A stretch of 64,000 nt of DNA from Halomarina ordinaria (GTDB taxonomy: Archaea > Halobacteriota > Halobacteria > Halobacteriales > Haloarculaceae), in NCBI RefSeq assembly GCF_030553305.1, contig NZ_JARRAH010000001.1, positions 1,240,001 to 1,304,000 on the forward strand. The letters are read 5' to 3'. Below the pieces are notes generated by a model, which was not told where the DNA came from, did not search any database, and saw only the letters and a list, made by a program, of their open reading frames with translations. A program made the position numbers and the translations under genes. Of the stretch, positions 1-7,064 are shown piece by piece. Positions within the stretch are counted from its first letter, which is position 1. Every line of letters begins with the position of its first letter.

Positions 1-478
1 GCGGGAACGCCATGTCGTCGGCCCCGATGAGCAGCGGAATGAGGTAGTTCGCGAAGGCGGCGATGATGGGTGTCCCGAAGAGGAACAGCATCGTGATGCC
101 GTGGGTGGTGAGCAGCCCGTTGTAGAGGTTCTCACCCTGGCCCGCGCCGATGGCCTCCGCGATCGGCGTCAGCACGTCCATCGCCGGCGTCAGCAGTTCG
201 GTTCGCATGAGGATGACGGCGAGACCCCCCCAGACGAACGCGATGACGGCGTACGCGCCGTAGAGCATCCCGATGTCCTTGTGGTCGACCGTCGTCAACC
301 AGCGGATGAGCCCCGCCGGTTTCTCCTCCGAGACGTACCCCGACTCCTCGCCGTACCCGCCGCCACCGGCCAGCGGCGTGTACGAGCGCCAGTCCTCCAC
401 GCGAGTGAGCGTCACCGCGACCGCGGCGAGGAACACCCCCATGAGAACTGTCAGCGCAAGCTGTGCTGAAACGTCCAT
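1..478 (-). CDS. coxA: Cytochrome c oxidase subunit I, N-terminal part (cut by window edge)
   Basis: The reverse strand reads from an ATG at 478 without a stop to the window edge, about 159 residues. After one N-terminal hydrophobic segment comes a short Gly-rich linker, then WLTTVDHKDIGMLY, the family hallmark before helix I. It is followed by GLLTTHGITMLFLFGTP, which holds the low-spin haem histidine, and by LIPLLIGADDMAFP. This is the catalytic haem-copper subunit of a proton-pumping terminal oxidase. The active-site part lies outside the window. The extra hydrophobic segment before the linker is longer than in a minimal subunit I. Two small membrane-protein genes lie directly upstream on the same strand and probably belong to the same cluster. 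Confidence 0.93.
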   Translation of the reverse strand, partial: MDVSAQLALTVLMGVFLAAVAVTLTRVEDWRSYTPLAGGGGYGEESGYVSEEKPAGLIRWLTTVDHKDIGMLYGAYAVIAFVWGGLAVILMRTELLTPAMDVLTPIAEAIGAGQGENLYNGLLTTHGITMLFLFGTPIIAAFANYLIPLLIGADDMAFP

Positions 479-622
479 ACATTTCCTGAGTACCGGGGGA
501 TTAGAAAGGTTGTGTTCGCGTTCCGAGTCGGGGGACGGCGGCGGCGTCGACGCGCGTCTAGGCGAGGGTGAGTCGTATCCCATGGACCCCCCGATCGGAG
601 GGTCCAGCGCGGAGGCGAAGGG

Positions 623-970
623 TTACTCGGCGTGCTCCGAGTCGGTCGTCGCGGTGTCGGTGTCCGTGCTCGTGTCTGTGGTGTCGGGGTTACTCTCGCC
701 CTCGTCGGCGACGCGTTCGACGACGCCGGAGTCGCGAGCCTCCAGTTCAGCCTCCGACTCGGCGATGGCCTTCCCCGCGTAGTAGGTGAGGATGGCCAGC
801 GCGACGAACGGGAGGACCAGCAGCGCCATCTGGATGGTCGTGTCGACCGCGTTGTACCCGAAGGGGCTGACCGCGGCGAACACGACCACGAAGAACACGA
901 TGATGAATAACGGAATCACGTTCACCGAGAGGTCGAGCAGGGTCTCCCGGTCGAAGACGTCCGGTGCCAT
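623..970 (-). CDS. Small two-helix membrane protein of the cox cluster (DUF6684-like)
   Basis: 115 residues. An acidic or neutral N-terminus (MAPDVFDRETLLDLSVNV) is followed by two hydrophobic helices at about residues 15-36 and 46-68 and then a long cytosolic tail rich in Asp, Thr, Ser and Glu. From memory this resembles the haloarchaeal family DUF6684 found next to cytochrome oxidase genes; I could not check this. It lies 145 bases upstream of the oxidase subunit I start on the same strand, so a role as accessory subunit or assembly factor of the oxidase is an inference from position only. Confidence 0.75.
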   Translation of the reverse strand: MAPDVFDRETLLDLSVNVIPLFIIVFFVVVFAAVSPFGYNAVDTTIQMALLVLPFVALAILTYYAGKAIAESEAELEARDSGVVERVADEGESNPDTTDTSTDTDTATTDSEHAE

Positions 971-1021
971 GGTCGAACGTCGGTCGGGCGTCCTAAATAG
1001 TGTACTGATTCCCCGCCCGGG

Positions 1022-1444
1022 TCAGAGCGCGTCGACGTCCCGCTCCATGAACTGCGCCGCCTGGCTCCCGACCAGCGCGATGAGGCCCGCGAAGGCGACG
1101 GAGACGCCCCGCTGGATGACCCCGTTCTGGAGCAGTTCGGCGGTCAGCGTGTCGAGCGCCGCGCCGACACCCTCGAACGGGAGGAGCTGGGTGCCGACCA
1201 GCAGGAGGCCGAGCGCGACCAGCAGGCCGCCGATGAGCGCGAGCGTCCCCCACGGTCGCTCGGCGTAGCCCGACTCCTGGATGATGCCGGCGACGCTCCC
1301 CGAAAAGAGCAGGAGGCCGCCGACGGACAGCGGAATGATGTTGAGCAGAACGCCCAGTTCGGAGATGACGAACCCGAGCGCCACGAACAGTGGCCACGGA
1401 CTCGACATCCGGTACTGGTCGCTCAGTCCCGGTTGGTCGTCCAT
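1022..1444 (-). CDS. Cox-cluster membrane protein (four predicted helices)
   Basis: 140 residues from the ATG at 1444 (MDDQPGLSDQYRMSSPWPLF). An in-frame ATG nine codons upstream exists, but the shorter start gives the usual hydrophilic haloarchaeal N-terminus. Hydrophobic helices are visible at about 16-36, 40-60, 68-88 and 115-135, with a short acidic C-terminus. From memory the beginning SDQYR..SPWPLFVALG is typical of what haloarchaeal genomes call the cox cluster protein (DUF7541). It lies 51 bases upstream of the next small membrane gene, consistent with one transcript leading into the oxidase. Molecular role unknown. Confidence 0.78.
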   Translation of the reverse strand: MDDQPGLSDQYRMSSPWPLFVALGFVISELGVLLNIIPLSVGGLLLFSGSVAGIIQESGYAERPWGTLALIGGLLVALGLLLVGTQLLPFEGVGAALDTLTAELLQNGVIQRGVSVAFAGLIALVGSQAAQFMERDVDAL

Positions 1445-1540
1445 GGTGGAACGGACGGGACACGCGAACAAAGGAGCGTCGGAACGCGGGTCGAAGACGA
1501 AAGCCGAGAGAGGGAGAGCGAAGAGCGAACGTCTCGGGTC

Positions 1541-2676
1541 TCAGGCGAACGTCCGCGAGACCTCGTCGTTCTCGTCGCCGTCCTCCTGCTGGATCTTCTC
1601 CCAGGCGGCGGTGAAGTCCTCCATCTTCACCTCGGTGCGGTCGTCGCGGATGGCGAACATCCCCGCCTCCGTACAGACCGCCTTCACGTCGGCGCCGCTG
1701 GCGCCCTCGGTGGCCTCGGCGAGGGTGGCGAAGTCGACGTCGTCGGCGATGTTCATGCTCCGGGTGTGGATCTGGAAGATGATTTCGCGGCCCTCGGCGG
1801 CCGGCTTGGGCACCTCGATGAGGCGGTCGAAGCGGCCGGGGCGGAGGATGGCGCGGTCGAGCATGTCGAAGCGGTTCGTCGCCGCGATGATGGATATCTG
1901 CCCCCGGTCGTCGAAGCCGTCCATCTCGGCGAGCAGTTGCATCATGGTGCGCTGGACCTCGGCGTCGCCCGACGTCTTCGAGTCCGTCCGTTTCGAGGCG
2001 ATGGCGTCGATCTCGTCGATGAAGATGCGGAGCCGGCCATCTTGATGAACGTCGCGTCCGTCTGGTTGGCGACGGCCTTCGCGAGCATCGTCTTGCCCGT
2101 GCCCGGCGGGCCGTACAGGAGGACGCCCGCCGGCGGTTCGATGCCCACGTCGGAGAACATCTCCGGGCTGGTCAGCGGCATCTCGACGGTCTCCCTGACC
2201 TCCTCTATCTGCTCGTCGATACCGCCGATGTCGGCGTAGGAGACCTCTGGCTTGCGCTCGACCTGCATGACGCGCGCCCGCACGTCCGTCTCGTTCTCGA
2301 GGGTCTTGACGATGGACAGCGAGTTGTTCACCGCCACGCGGCTGTCGGGTTCGATCTGCGCGCGCATCTCGTCGGTGACCTCGGTAAGGGCCTCCTGGTT
2401 GTTTCCGTGCTGCTTGATGATGACGCCGGTATCGGTGAGTTCCTGGACGGTGGCGACGAACAGCGGCGACTGCTTGAGCTTCTTGTTCTCGTGGGTCAAC
2501 CGCTCCAGTTTCTGCTGGTACTTGTTGTTCTCGGCGTTGGCGTCGAGGAGCTTGTCGCGCATCTCCTCGTTCTGCCGTTCGAGAACCTCGAGACGCTCGC
2601 GGAGGACACCGATTTTCTCTTGCTGTGACGCGTCGTCGTCGTACGGGAGGTCGACGTCGTCAACAGTGTCAGTCAT
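1541..2676 (-). pseudogene. pan1: Proteasome-activating nucleotidase (PAN), disrupted by internal deletion and frameshift
   Basis: PAN is the AAA+ unfoldase that feeds substrates to the archaeal 20S proteasome. Reading from ATG 2676, the coiled coil (about residues 15-75), OB region and Walker A (GPPGTGKT) are intact up to KMAGS at residue 216. The frame then breaks at about 2027-2028, runs 28 aberrant residues and stops at 1942. The rest of the protein continues in another frame: IFIDEIDAI (Walker B), sensor region, [14 protein letters not shown] (arginine fingers) and the C-terminal helical domain, ending at 1541. Roughly 28 residues that normally join MAGSE to IFIDE are missing, including the aromatic pore loop. 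The gap corresponds to about 82 bases, not a multiple of three. It may be a real mutation or a sequencing or assembly error. Haloarchaea usually carry a second PAN gene. Confidence 0.9.
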
Positions 2677-2696
2677 TGGACCCGTGTAGTACGTGC

Positions 2697-2706
2697 GCTC
2701 ATAAGA
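2697..2706 (-). promoter_or_regulatory. Putative TATA box of the pan gene
   Basis: Read on the reverse strand, an A/T-rich element CTCTTATGAG lies about 26 bases upstream of the PAN start codon at 2676, the spacing expected for a leaderless or near-leaderless haloarchaeal transcript. Assigned by position and composition only. Confidence 0.4.
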
Positions 2707-2790
2707 GGCTTCGGGTCGGTACAACCCCCGTCAATCCGCCCGAAGACGCCCCGACGGCGACGGATTGAGATTACCCGGCGCCCACATGAT

Positions 2791-2807
2791 AATTAGCCAT
2801 GGTAATT
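2791..2807. promoter_or_regulatory. Imperfect palindrome, possible operator upstream of the MarR-like gene
   Basis: AATTA, one extra G, CCATGG, then TAATT form a near-perfect inverted repeat just upstream of the AT-rich promoter element of the MarR-like gene. An A/T-rich island is conspicuous in this GC-rich genome. MarR-type dimers bind such palindromes and often regulate themselves, so autoregulation is a reasonable inference. Confidence 0.4.
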
Positions 2808-2817
2808 TTGTTTTGCG

Positions 2818-2829
2818 AAATATTATTAG
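2818..2829 (+). promoter_or_regulatory. Putative TATA box of the MarR-like gene
   Basis: AAATATTATTAG lies about 27 bases upstream of the ATG at 2851. The spacing predicts a leaderless mRNA. The GGAGGT immediately before the ATG is too close to serve as a Shine-Dalgarno site. Confidence 0.5.
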
Positions 2830-2850
2830 TCAGCATCCAGAAACGGAGGT

Positions 2851-3114
2851 ATGAGCACGACGTGCGACGCGGAGGCCGCGGGGAGCGGATGGGAGCCGGT
2901 GCGCGACCTGCCGCCGAGCGCGAAGCTGGTGGCGAAGGTCCTCGAGTACGACGGTCCGCTCACCCAGCGGGAACTCGCCGAGGAGACGCTGCTGCCGACG
3001 CGCACGGTGCGCTACGCGCTGACCCGACTGGAGGAGGTGGAGGCTGTGGCCTCGCGCGTGTCGTTCACCGACGCCCGAAAGCGCATCTACACGCTCGACA
3101 TCCACGAGCCCTAG
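2851..3114 (+). CDS. MarR/winged-helix transcriptional regulator
   Basis: 87 residues. The segment LPPSAKLVAKVLEYDGPLTQ, then ELAEETLLPTRTVRYAL and TRLEEVEAVASRVSF is a compact winged helix-turn-helix: the recognition helix is TRTVRYALTRLEE and the wing lies around RVSFTDARKRIYTL. No ligand domain is present, so it is a minimal DNA-binding protein. An A/T-rich palindrome and a TATA element sit just upstream, suggesting autoregulation. It lies between the broken pan gene (divergent) and a deacetylase gene. Its targets cannot be told from sequence. Confidence 0.85.
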   Translation: MSTTCDAEAAGSGWEPVRDLPPSAKLVAKVLEYDGPLTQRELAEETLLPTRTVRYALTRLEEVEAVASRVSFTDARKRIYTLDIHEP

Positions 3115-3269
3115 ACCGTTTCTCGTCGTCCACCGAGGGGTCACTCGACGCGAATCGTCTCGACGAGCGGAGAGCGAGGTGGTAGAGACTGTCTACCGAT
3201 AGCCATCAACAGACCAACAGGAAAATACAAGTTTCATAACTATCCTCTTCGATACCCCCAACCGAACTA

Positions 3270-4196
3270 ATGGCCAGCGCTGTCATCTCCATCGACGCGG
3301 AACTGGCGTGGGGGTTCCACGACCACGAGGACCCGCCCGCCCACGAGCGTCGGCGCATGGCCGCCGGACGGAGCGGGTGGGGTGAACTCGTGGGGTTGCT
3401 CGACGAGTTCGACCTCCCCGCGACGTGGGCGGTCGTGGGCCGACTCTTCCTCGACGAGGCCGAAGAACGCATCACTGCCGCCTACGCCTCTGACGGTGGC
3501 GTCCCCGTCGACCCCGCGTCGCTCCCCGGCGGGAGCGACCGCTGGTACGGCAGCGACCTCGTCGAACGGGTCCGCGACGCCGACGCGGACCACGAGATCG
3601 GCTGTCACTCCTTCACCCACCTCGACTTCACCGACCCCGAGACGACCGGCGCGGTCGCGCGCGCCGAACTGCGCGCCTGCCGCGAGGTCGCCGAGGACCA
3701 CGGTATCGACCTCGAGTCGTTCGTCTACCCGCGCAACCGCATCGCCCACCGCGACGCCCTCGCCGAGAACGGTTTCACCTGCTACCGGGGGCGCGAACCG
3801 GGGCGGTGGTACGACGGTACGCCCCTGCGCGCGGTCGGGAAGTTCGCCTCCTACGCCGGCGGCCTGACCGCCCCGCCGGTCGTCTCGCCGACCGTCGACG
3901 AGTACGGTCTCGTGAACGTCCCCGCCTCGCTCCACCTGTTCGGCTTCGAGCGCCACGCGCGACGACTCGTCCGGCCGTTCACCCGCCAGCCGGTCGTCCA
4001 GCAGGCGAAACTCGGCCTGGAGCGCGCCGTCGAGGAGGACGGCGTCTTCCACGTCTGGTTCCACCCGAACGACCTGATGGGGCCGGAGGAGATCGGCCGC
4101 GTCCGGGCGGTGCTCGCCACCATCGAGGTCATGCGCGAGCGCGGCGACATCACCGTCGAGACGATGGGCGAGGTCGCGGACCGGACGCTCGCATGA
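3270..4196 (+). CDS. Polysaccharide deacetylase family protein (CE4/NodB-like)
   Basis: 308 residues. The N-terminus AVISIDAELAWGF carries the Asp expected for motif 1 of CE4 enzymes, and HEIGCHSFTHLDF gives the H-x3-H metal site of motif 2. FVYPRN near residue 150 resembles motif 3, and VFHVWFHPNDL near the end contributes the late His motif. Such enzymes remove N-acetyl or related groups from amino sugars. No signal peptide is visible, so it is probably cytosolic and could act on a lipid- or nucleotide-linked sugar. The next gene, a GNAT acyltransferase, overlaps its stop codon by ATGA, so the two are probably co-translated and may act on the same glycan. Confidence 0.85.
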   Translation: MASAVISIDAELAWGFHDHEDPPAHERRRMAAGRSGWGELVGLLDEFDLPATWAVVGRLFLDEAEERITAAYASDGGVPVDPASLPGGSDRWYGSDLVERVRDADADHEIGCHSFTHLDFTDPETTGAVARAELRACREVAEDHGIDLESFVYPRNRIAHRDALAENGFTCYRGREPGRWYDGTPLRAVGKFASYAGGLTAPPVVSPTVDEYGLVNVPASLHLFGFERHARRLVRPFTRQPVVQQAKLGLERAVEEDGVFHVWFHPNDLMGPEEIGRVRAVLATIEVMRERGDITVETMGEVADRTLA

Positions 4197-5284
4197 GCCA
4201 CGGGGACGACTACACCGTCCGCCCGTACGACGGCGACCGTGAGGGGTACCTCGACCTCTACGAGACGGTCTTCGGCGCGCGCAAGAGCCGCGAGTGGTTC
4301 GCCTGGAAGTACGAGGACAACCCGTACGCCGACCACGTCCCGATATACGTCGCCCAGCGCGACGGCGAGGTCGTCGGCGCGCGCTCGTTCTTCGGCCTCG
4401 AACTCCGGGCGGGCGAGCGCACCTACACGACGCTCGAACCGTGCGACACGATGGTTCACCCCGACCACCGTCGACGCGGCCTGTTCACCCGGATGACCGA
4501 GCGCGCCATCGAGCGCTACGCCGACGACGGCCTCGACCTCTTCTTCGACTTCCCCAACGAGCAGTCGCTCCCGGGGAACCTCAAACTCGGCTGGCGGGTC
4601 GTCGAGACGGTGACGACGCACTACCGCGTCCAGCACCCCGGCGCCCTCGCGCCGGTCGGCGAGGAGAGCCTCGTCGGGCGCGCCCTCGACGCCGCGGGGG
4701 CGACGGCGATGGACGCCTACTTCGGCCTCCGGGGACGGCGCGTGCGTCGCCTCGGTCGCGACGTGACCGTCTCGCACTACGACGGGGTGCCGGCGGACCA
4801 CCTGTGCCCGCTGTACGAGTCGCACGTCCCCAAGCGGTTCCACGCCAACCGCGACGAGACGTTCTACGGCTGGCGCTACGACAACCCGGAGTACGACTAC
4901 ACCACCTACCTCGCGCGCCGGGACGGCGAGGTGGTCGGCGCGGCGGTGGTCGGTGAGAGCGCGGCGAAGGGCGTCGCGAACGTCCTCGACGTCCATCCCC
5001 TGACCGACCGGGCGGCCAACGCACCCGTCTACGCCGCCCTCCTGCGCTCGCTCCTGCAAGACGTCTCGGCGATTCCGCTGGTCGCGCTCCGCGACGGCGT
5101 CGTCCCCCCGCGAGTGCTCTCCGGGTTCGGCTTCCACCCCGACACCGCCCTCCCGCTCTCGAAGCTCACGGAACCGGCGACGCTCGTCGCCCGTCCGCTC
5201 GAGGACGAGTGGACGCTCGACGGCCGCTCGCTGACGGACCCCCGCGACTGGCAGGTCTCCATCTGCGAGAAGGACACGGCCTGA
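4193..5284 (+). CDS. GNAT-family N-acetyltransferase, two GNAT-like halves
   Basis: 363 residues. The start at 4193 overlaps the deacetylase stop (ATGA). The N-terminal half shows a clear GNAT core: VAQRDGEVVGARSFFGLEL (strand pair), then DTMVHPDHRRRGLFTRMTER, the acetyl-CoA binding RRRG loop. A second half (about residues 225-345) repeats a weaker pattern (FYGWRYDNPEYDYTTYLARR, DGEVVGAAVV), suggesting a tandem GNAT similar to FemX-type or glycan acyltransferases. Coupling to the CE4 deacetylase suggests replacement of an acetyl by another acyl group on a sugar amine, which is an inference. Confidence 0.82.
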   Translation: MSHGDDYTVRPYDGDREGYLDLYETVFGARKSREWFAWKYEDNPYADHVPIYVAQRDGEVVGARSFFGLELRAGERTYTTLEPCDTMVHPDHRRRGLFTRMTERAIERYADDGLDLFFDFPNEQSLPGNLKLGWRVVETVTTHYRVQHPGALAPVGEESLVGRALDAAGATAMDAYFGLRGRRVRRLGRDVTVSHYDGVPADHLCPLYESHVPKRFHANRDETFYGWRYDNPEYDYTTYLARRDGEVVGAAVVGESAAKGVANVLDVHPLTDRAANAPVYAALLRSLLQDVSAIPLVALRDGVVPPRVLSGFGFHPDTALPLSKLTEPATLVARPLEDEWTLDGRSLTDPRDWQVSICEKDTA

Positions 5285-5304
5285 GCCCCCCGACGGGACG
5301 AACC

Positions 5305-5312
5305 TTCTTATA
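5305..5312 (+). promoter_or_regulatory. Putative TATA box ahead of the mre11-rad50 operon
   Basis: TTCTTATA lies about 27 bases before the ATG at 5335, matching the haloarchaeal TATA position for a leaderless transcript. It would drive the small charged protein, mre11 and rad50, which overlap one another. Confidence 0.5.
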
Positions 5313-5334
5313 CGACGACGGACCCACCGACGGT

Positions 5335-5712
5335 ATGGCAGACCCGACGGCCGTCAAGCGCGCGCTCGCCCGACTGGCCGCGCCCCACGAGGCGGACCGG
5401 ACGGTGGTCGAGCGGGCCGACGCGGCCCGACGGGACCTCGAGCGCGCCGCGACGTTCGTCGAGCGCGTCGGCCTCCCCCGCCTCCGCCGGGCGGTCGACC
5501 GTCTCGACGGCGCGGAGCGAGGAATCGCGCGGGGACGAGACGACGAGCGGGGACGGGACGCCGAGGTGGGACGGGCGGCGCTCGCCGCGTTCGAGCGCTA
5601 TCGGGCCGTCGCCCGCGGCGAGCGTGGGCGTGAGCGTGAGCGTGAGCGTGACCACTTTCGCTCCGCTCGCGCAACCGATTTAGGACCGGACAGTAAACGG
5701 GTGAACAGATGA
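5335..5712 (+). CDS. Small charged protein upstream of mre11 (unknown function)
   Basis: 125 residues, rich in Arg, Ala, Asp and Glu, with a predicted helical core (AVKRALARLAAP ... RRAVDRLDGAERGIARG). No enzymatic motif or membrane segment. The C-terminal part is encoded by a hexanucleotide GCGTGA repeat giving alternating Arg/Glu. Its stop overlaps the mre11 start (ATGA), so it is translationally coupled to Mre11-Rad50. From memory haloarchaea keep a small protein at this position, so a partner or regulator of the complex is possible, but nothing in the sequence shows this. Confidence 0.65.
   Translation: MADPTAVKRALARLAAPHEADRTVVERADAARRDLERAATFVERVGLPRLRRAVDRLDGAERGIARGRDDERGRDAEVGRAALAAFERYRAVARGERGRERERERDHFRSARATDLGPDSKRVNR
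5622..5651 (+). repeat. GCGTGA hexanucleotide repeat (five units)
   Basis: One GCGTGG followed by four GCGTGA units in tandem inside the 3' end of the 125-residue gene, encoding a run of alternating Arg and Glu. In-frame hexamer slippage would change the length of this tail without breaking the frame. Confidence 0.8.
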
Positions 5713-7064
5713 CGCGCGTGATACACACCGGGGACACGCACATCGGCTACCAGCAGTACCACCGTCCCGAACGCCGGGCGGACTTCCTCGCCGCGTTCGA
5801 GCGGGTCGTCGACGACGCCGTCGCGGACGGTGTCGACGCCGTGGTCCACGCCGGCGACCTCTTTCACGACCGCCGGCCGGACCTGACGGACCTCCTCGGG
5901 ACGCTCTCCGCGCTGCGACGCCTCGACGACGCCGACGTCCCCTTCCTCGCCGTCGTCGGGAACCACGAGGGGAAACGCGACGCCCAGTGGCTCGACCTCT
6001 TCGCCTCGCTCGGCCTCGCGACCCGCCTCGACCGCCGCCCCCGGGTGGTCGGACGGACCGCGTTCTACGGCCTCGACTTCGTCCCCCGCTCCCAGCGCGA
6101 CGCCCTCGACTACGAGTTCGCCGACCACGACGCCGACCACGCCGTCCTCGTGAGCCACGGGTTGTTCACCCCCTTCGACTTCGGCGAGTGGGACTCGGCC
6201 GAACTGCTCGCCGCGTCGACCGTCGACTTCGACGCGCTGTTGCTCGGCGACAACCACGCCGCCGAGCGCGCACAGGTCGAGGGCGCGTGGGTCACCTACT
6301 GCGGGTCGACCGAGCGCGCGAGCGCCGCGGAGCGCGACGACCGGGGGTACAACATCGTCGAGTTCGACGACGCGGGACTCTCCATCACCCGTCGGGGGCT
6401 CGACACCCGCGAGTTCGTCTTCGTCGACGTCGACCTCGCGCCCGGCGAGGGCGTCGAGCGCGTCCGCGAGCGCGTGAGCCAGCACGACGTCGAGGACGCC
6501 GTCGTCATCGTCACCATCGAGGGCGACGGCGAGCGGGTCACGCCCGCCGAGGTGGAAGCCCACATCGACGAGCGTGGGGCACTCGTCGCCCGGGTGAACG
6601 ACCGCCGGGAGTTCGAGGAGGTGACCGAGGTGTCGGTGAGCTTCGCCGACCCGGACGAGGCCGTCGCGGAACGGGTCCGTGACCTCGGCCTCAGCGCGGC
6701 CGCCCGCGACATCGACGAGGTGGTCCGCGCGAGCAAGACGCCGGACTCGAAGGTCGCGGACGAGGTCCGGTCGGCCGTCGAGGCGGCGCTCGAAGCCGGC
6801 GAGACGGACCGCTTCGAGCGCGCGGCGGTGGACGACTCCGAGGACGAGCGCGAGGGGTCGGGCGCTCCGTCGACGACCGACGACGCCGAACCGGTCGACG
6901 AGACCCCGCCCACCGAGGACGCCGGGGCCGAGGCGACCGACGACGGGAGCGAGGACGCCGAGGCCGCGCCCGCGACGAGCGAGGGAGGCACCGAGACCGT
7001 CGCGACGGGCGACGGCGGCACCGACGACACGACCGACCAGCAGTCCTCGATGGGTGACTTCTGA
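5709..7064 (+). CDS. mre11: DNA double-strand break repair nuclease Mre11
   Basis: 451 residues. Phosphoesterase motifs are in order: [11 protein letters not shown] (I), [12 protein letters not shown] (II), [10 protein letters not shown] (III, catalytic His), VLVSHGLF (IV), and [10 protein letters not shown], where other Mre11 proteins have GHxH. With Rad50 it processes DNA ends in homologous recombination. After the capping domain (to about 340) comes a long acidic low-complexity tail (about 380-445) that ends in QSSMGDF, which fits a PCNA-binding box. The start overlaps the upstream gene (ATGA), and the stop shares one base with the rad50 start (TGATG), so it is the middle gene of an operon. 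Confidence 0.95.
   Translation: MTRVIHTGDTHIGYQQYHRPERRADFLAAFERVVDDAVADGVDAVVHAGDLFHDRRPDLTDLLGTLSALRRLDDADVPFLAVVGNHEGKRDAQWLDLFASLGLATRLDRRPRVVGRTAFYGLDFVPRSQRDALDYEFADHDADHAVLVSHGLFTPFDFGEWDSAELLAASTVDFDALLLGDNHAAERAQVEGAWVTYCGSTERASAAERDDRGYNIVEFDDAGLSITRRGLDTREFVFVDVDLAPGEGVERVRERVSQHDVEDAVVIVTIEGDGERVTPAEVEAHIDERGALVARVNDRREFEEVTEVSVSFADPDEAVAERVRDLGLSAAARDIDEVVRASKTPDSKVADEVRSAVEAALEAGETDRFERAAVDDSEDEREGSGAPSTTDDAEPVDETPPTEDAGAEATDDGSEDAEAAPATSEGGTETVATGDGGTDDTTDQQSSMGDF

Noticed and set aside
2029-2676. A deliberately shorter PAN-like protein encoded by the first frame
   Set aside because: The C-terminal 28 residues are out-of-frame noise that ends by chance, and the remaining conserved domains are intact in another frame, which speaks for a recent break rather than a short functional protein.
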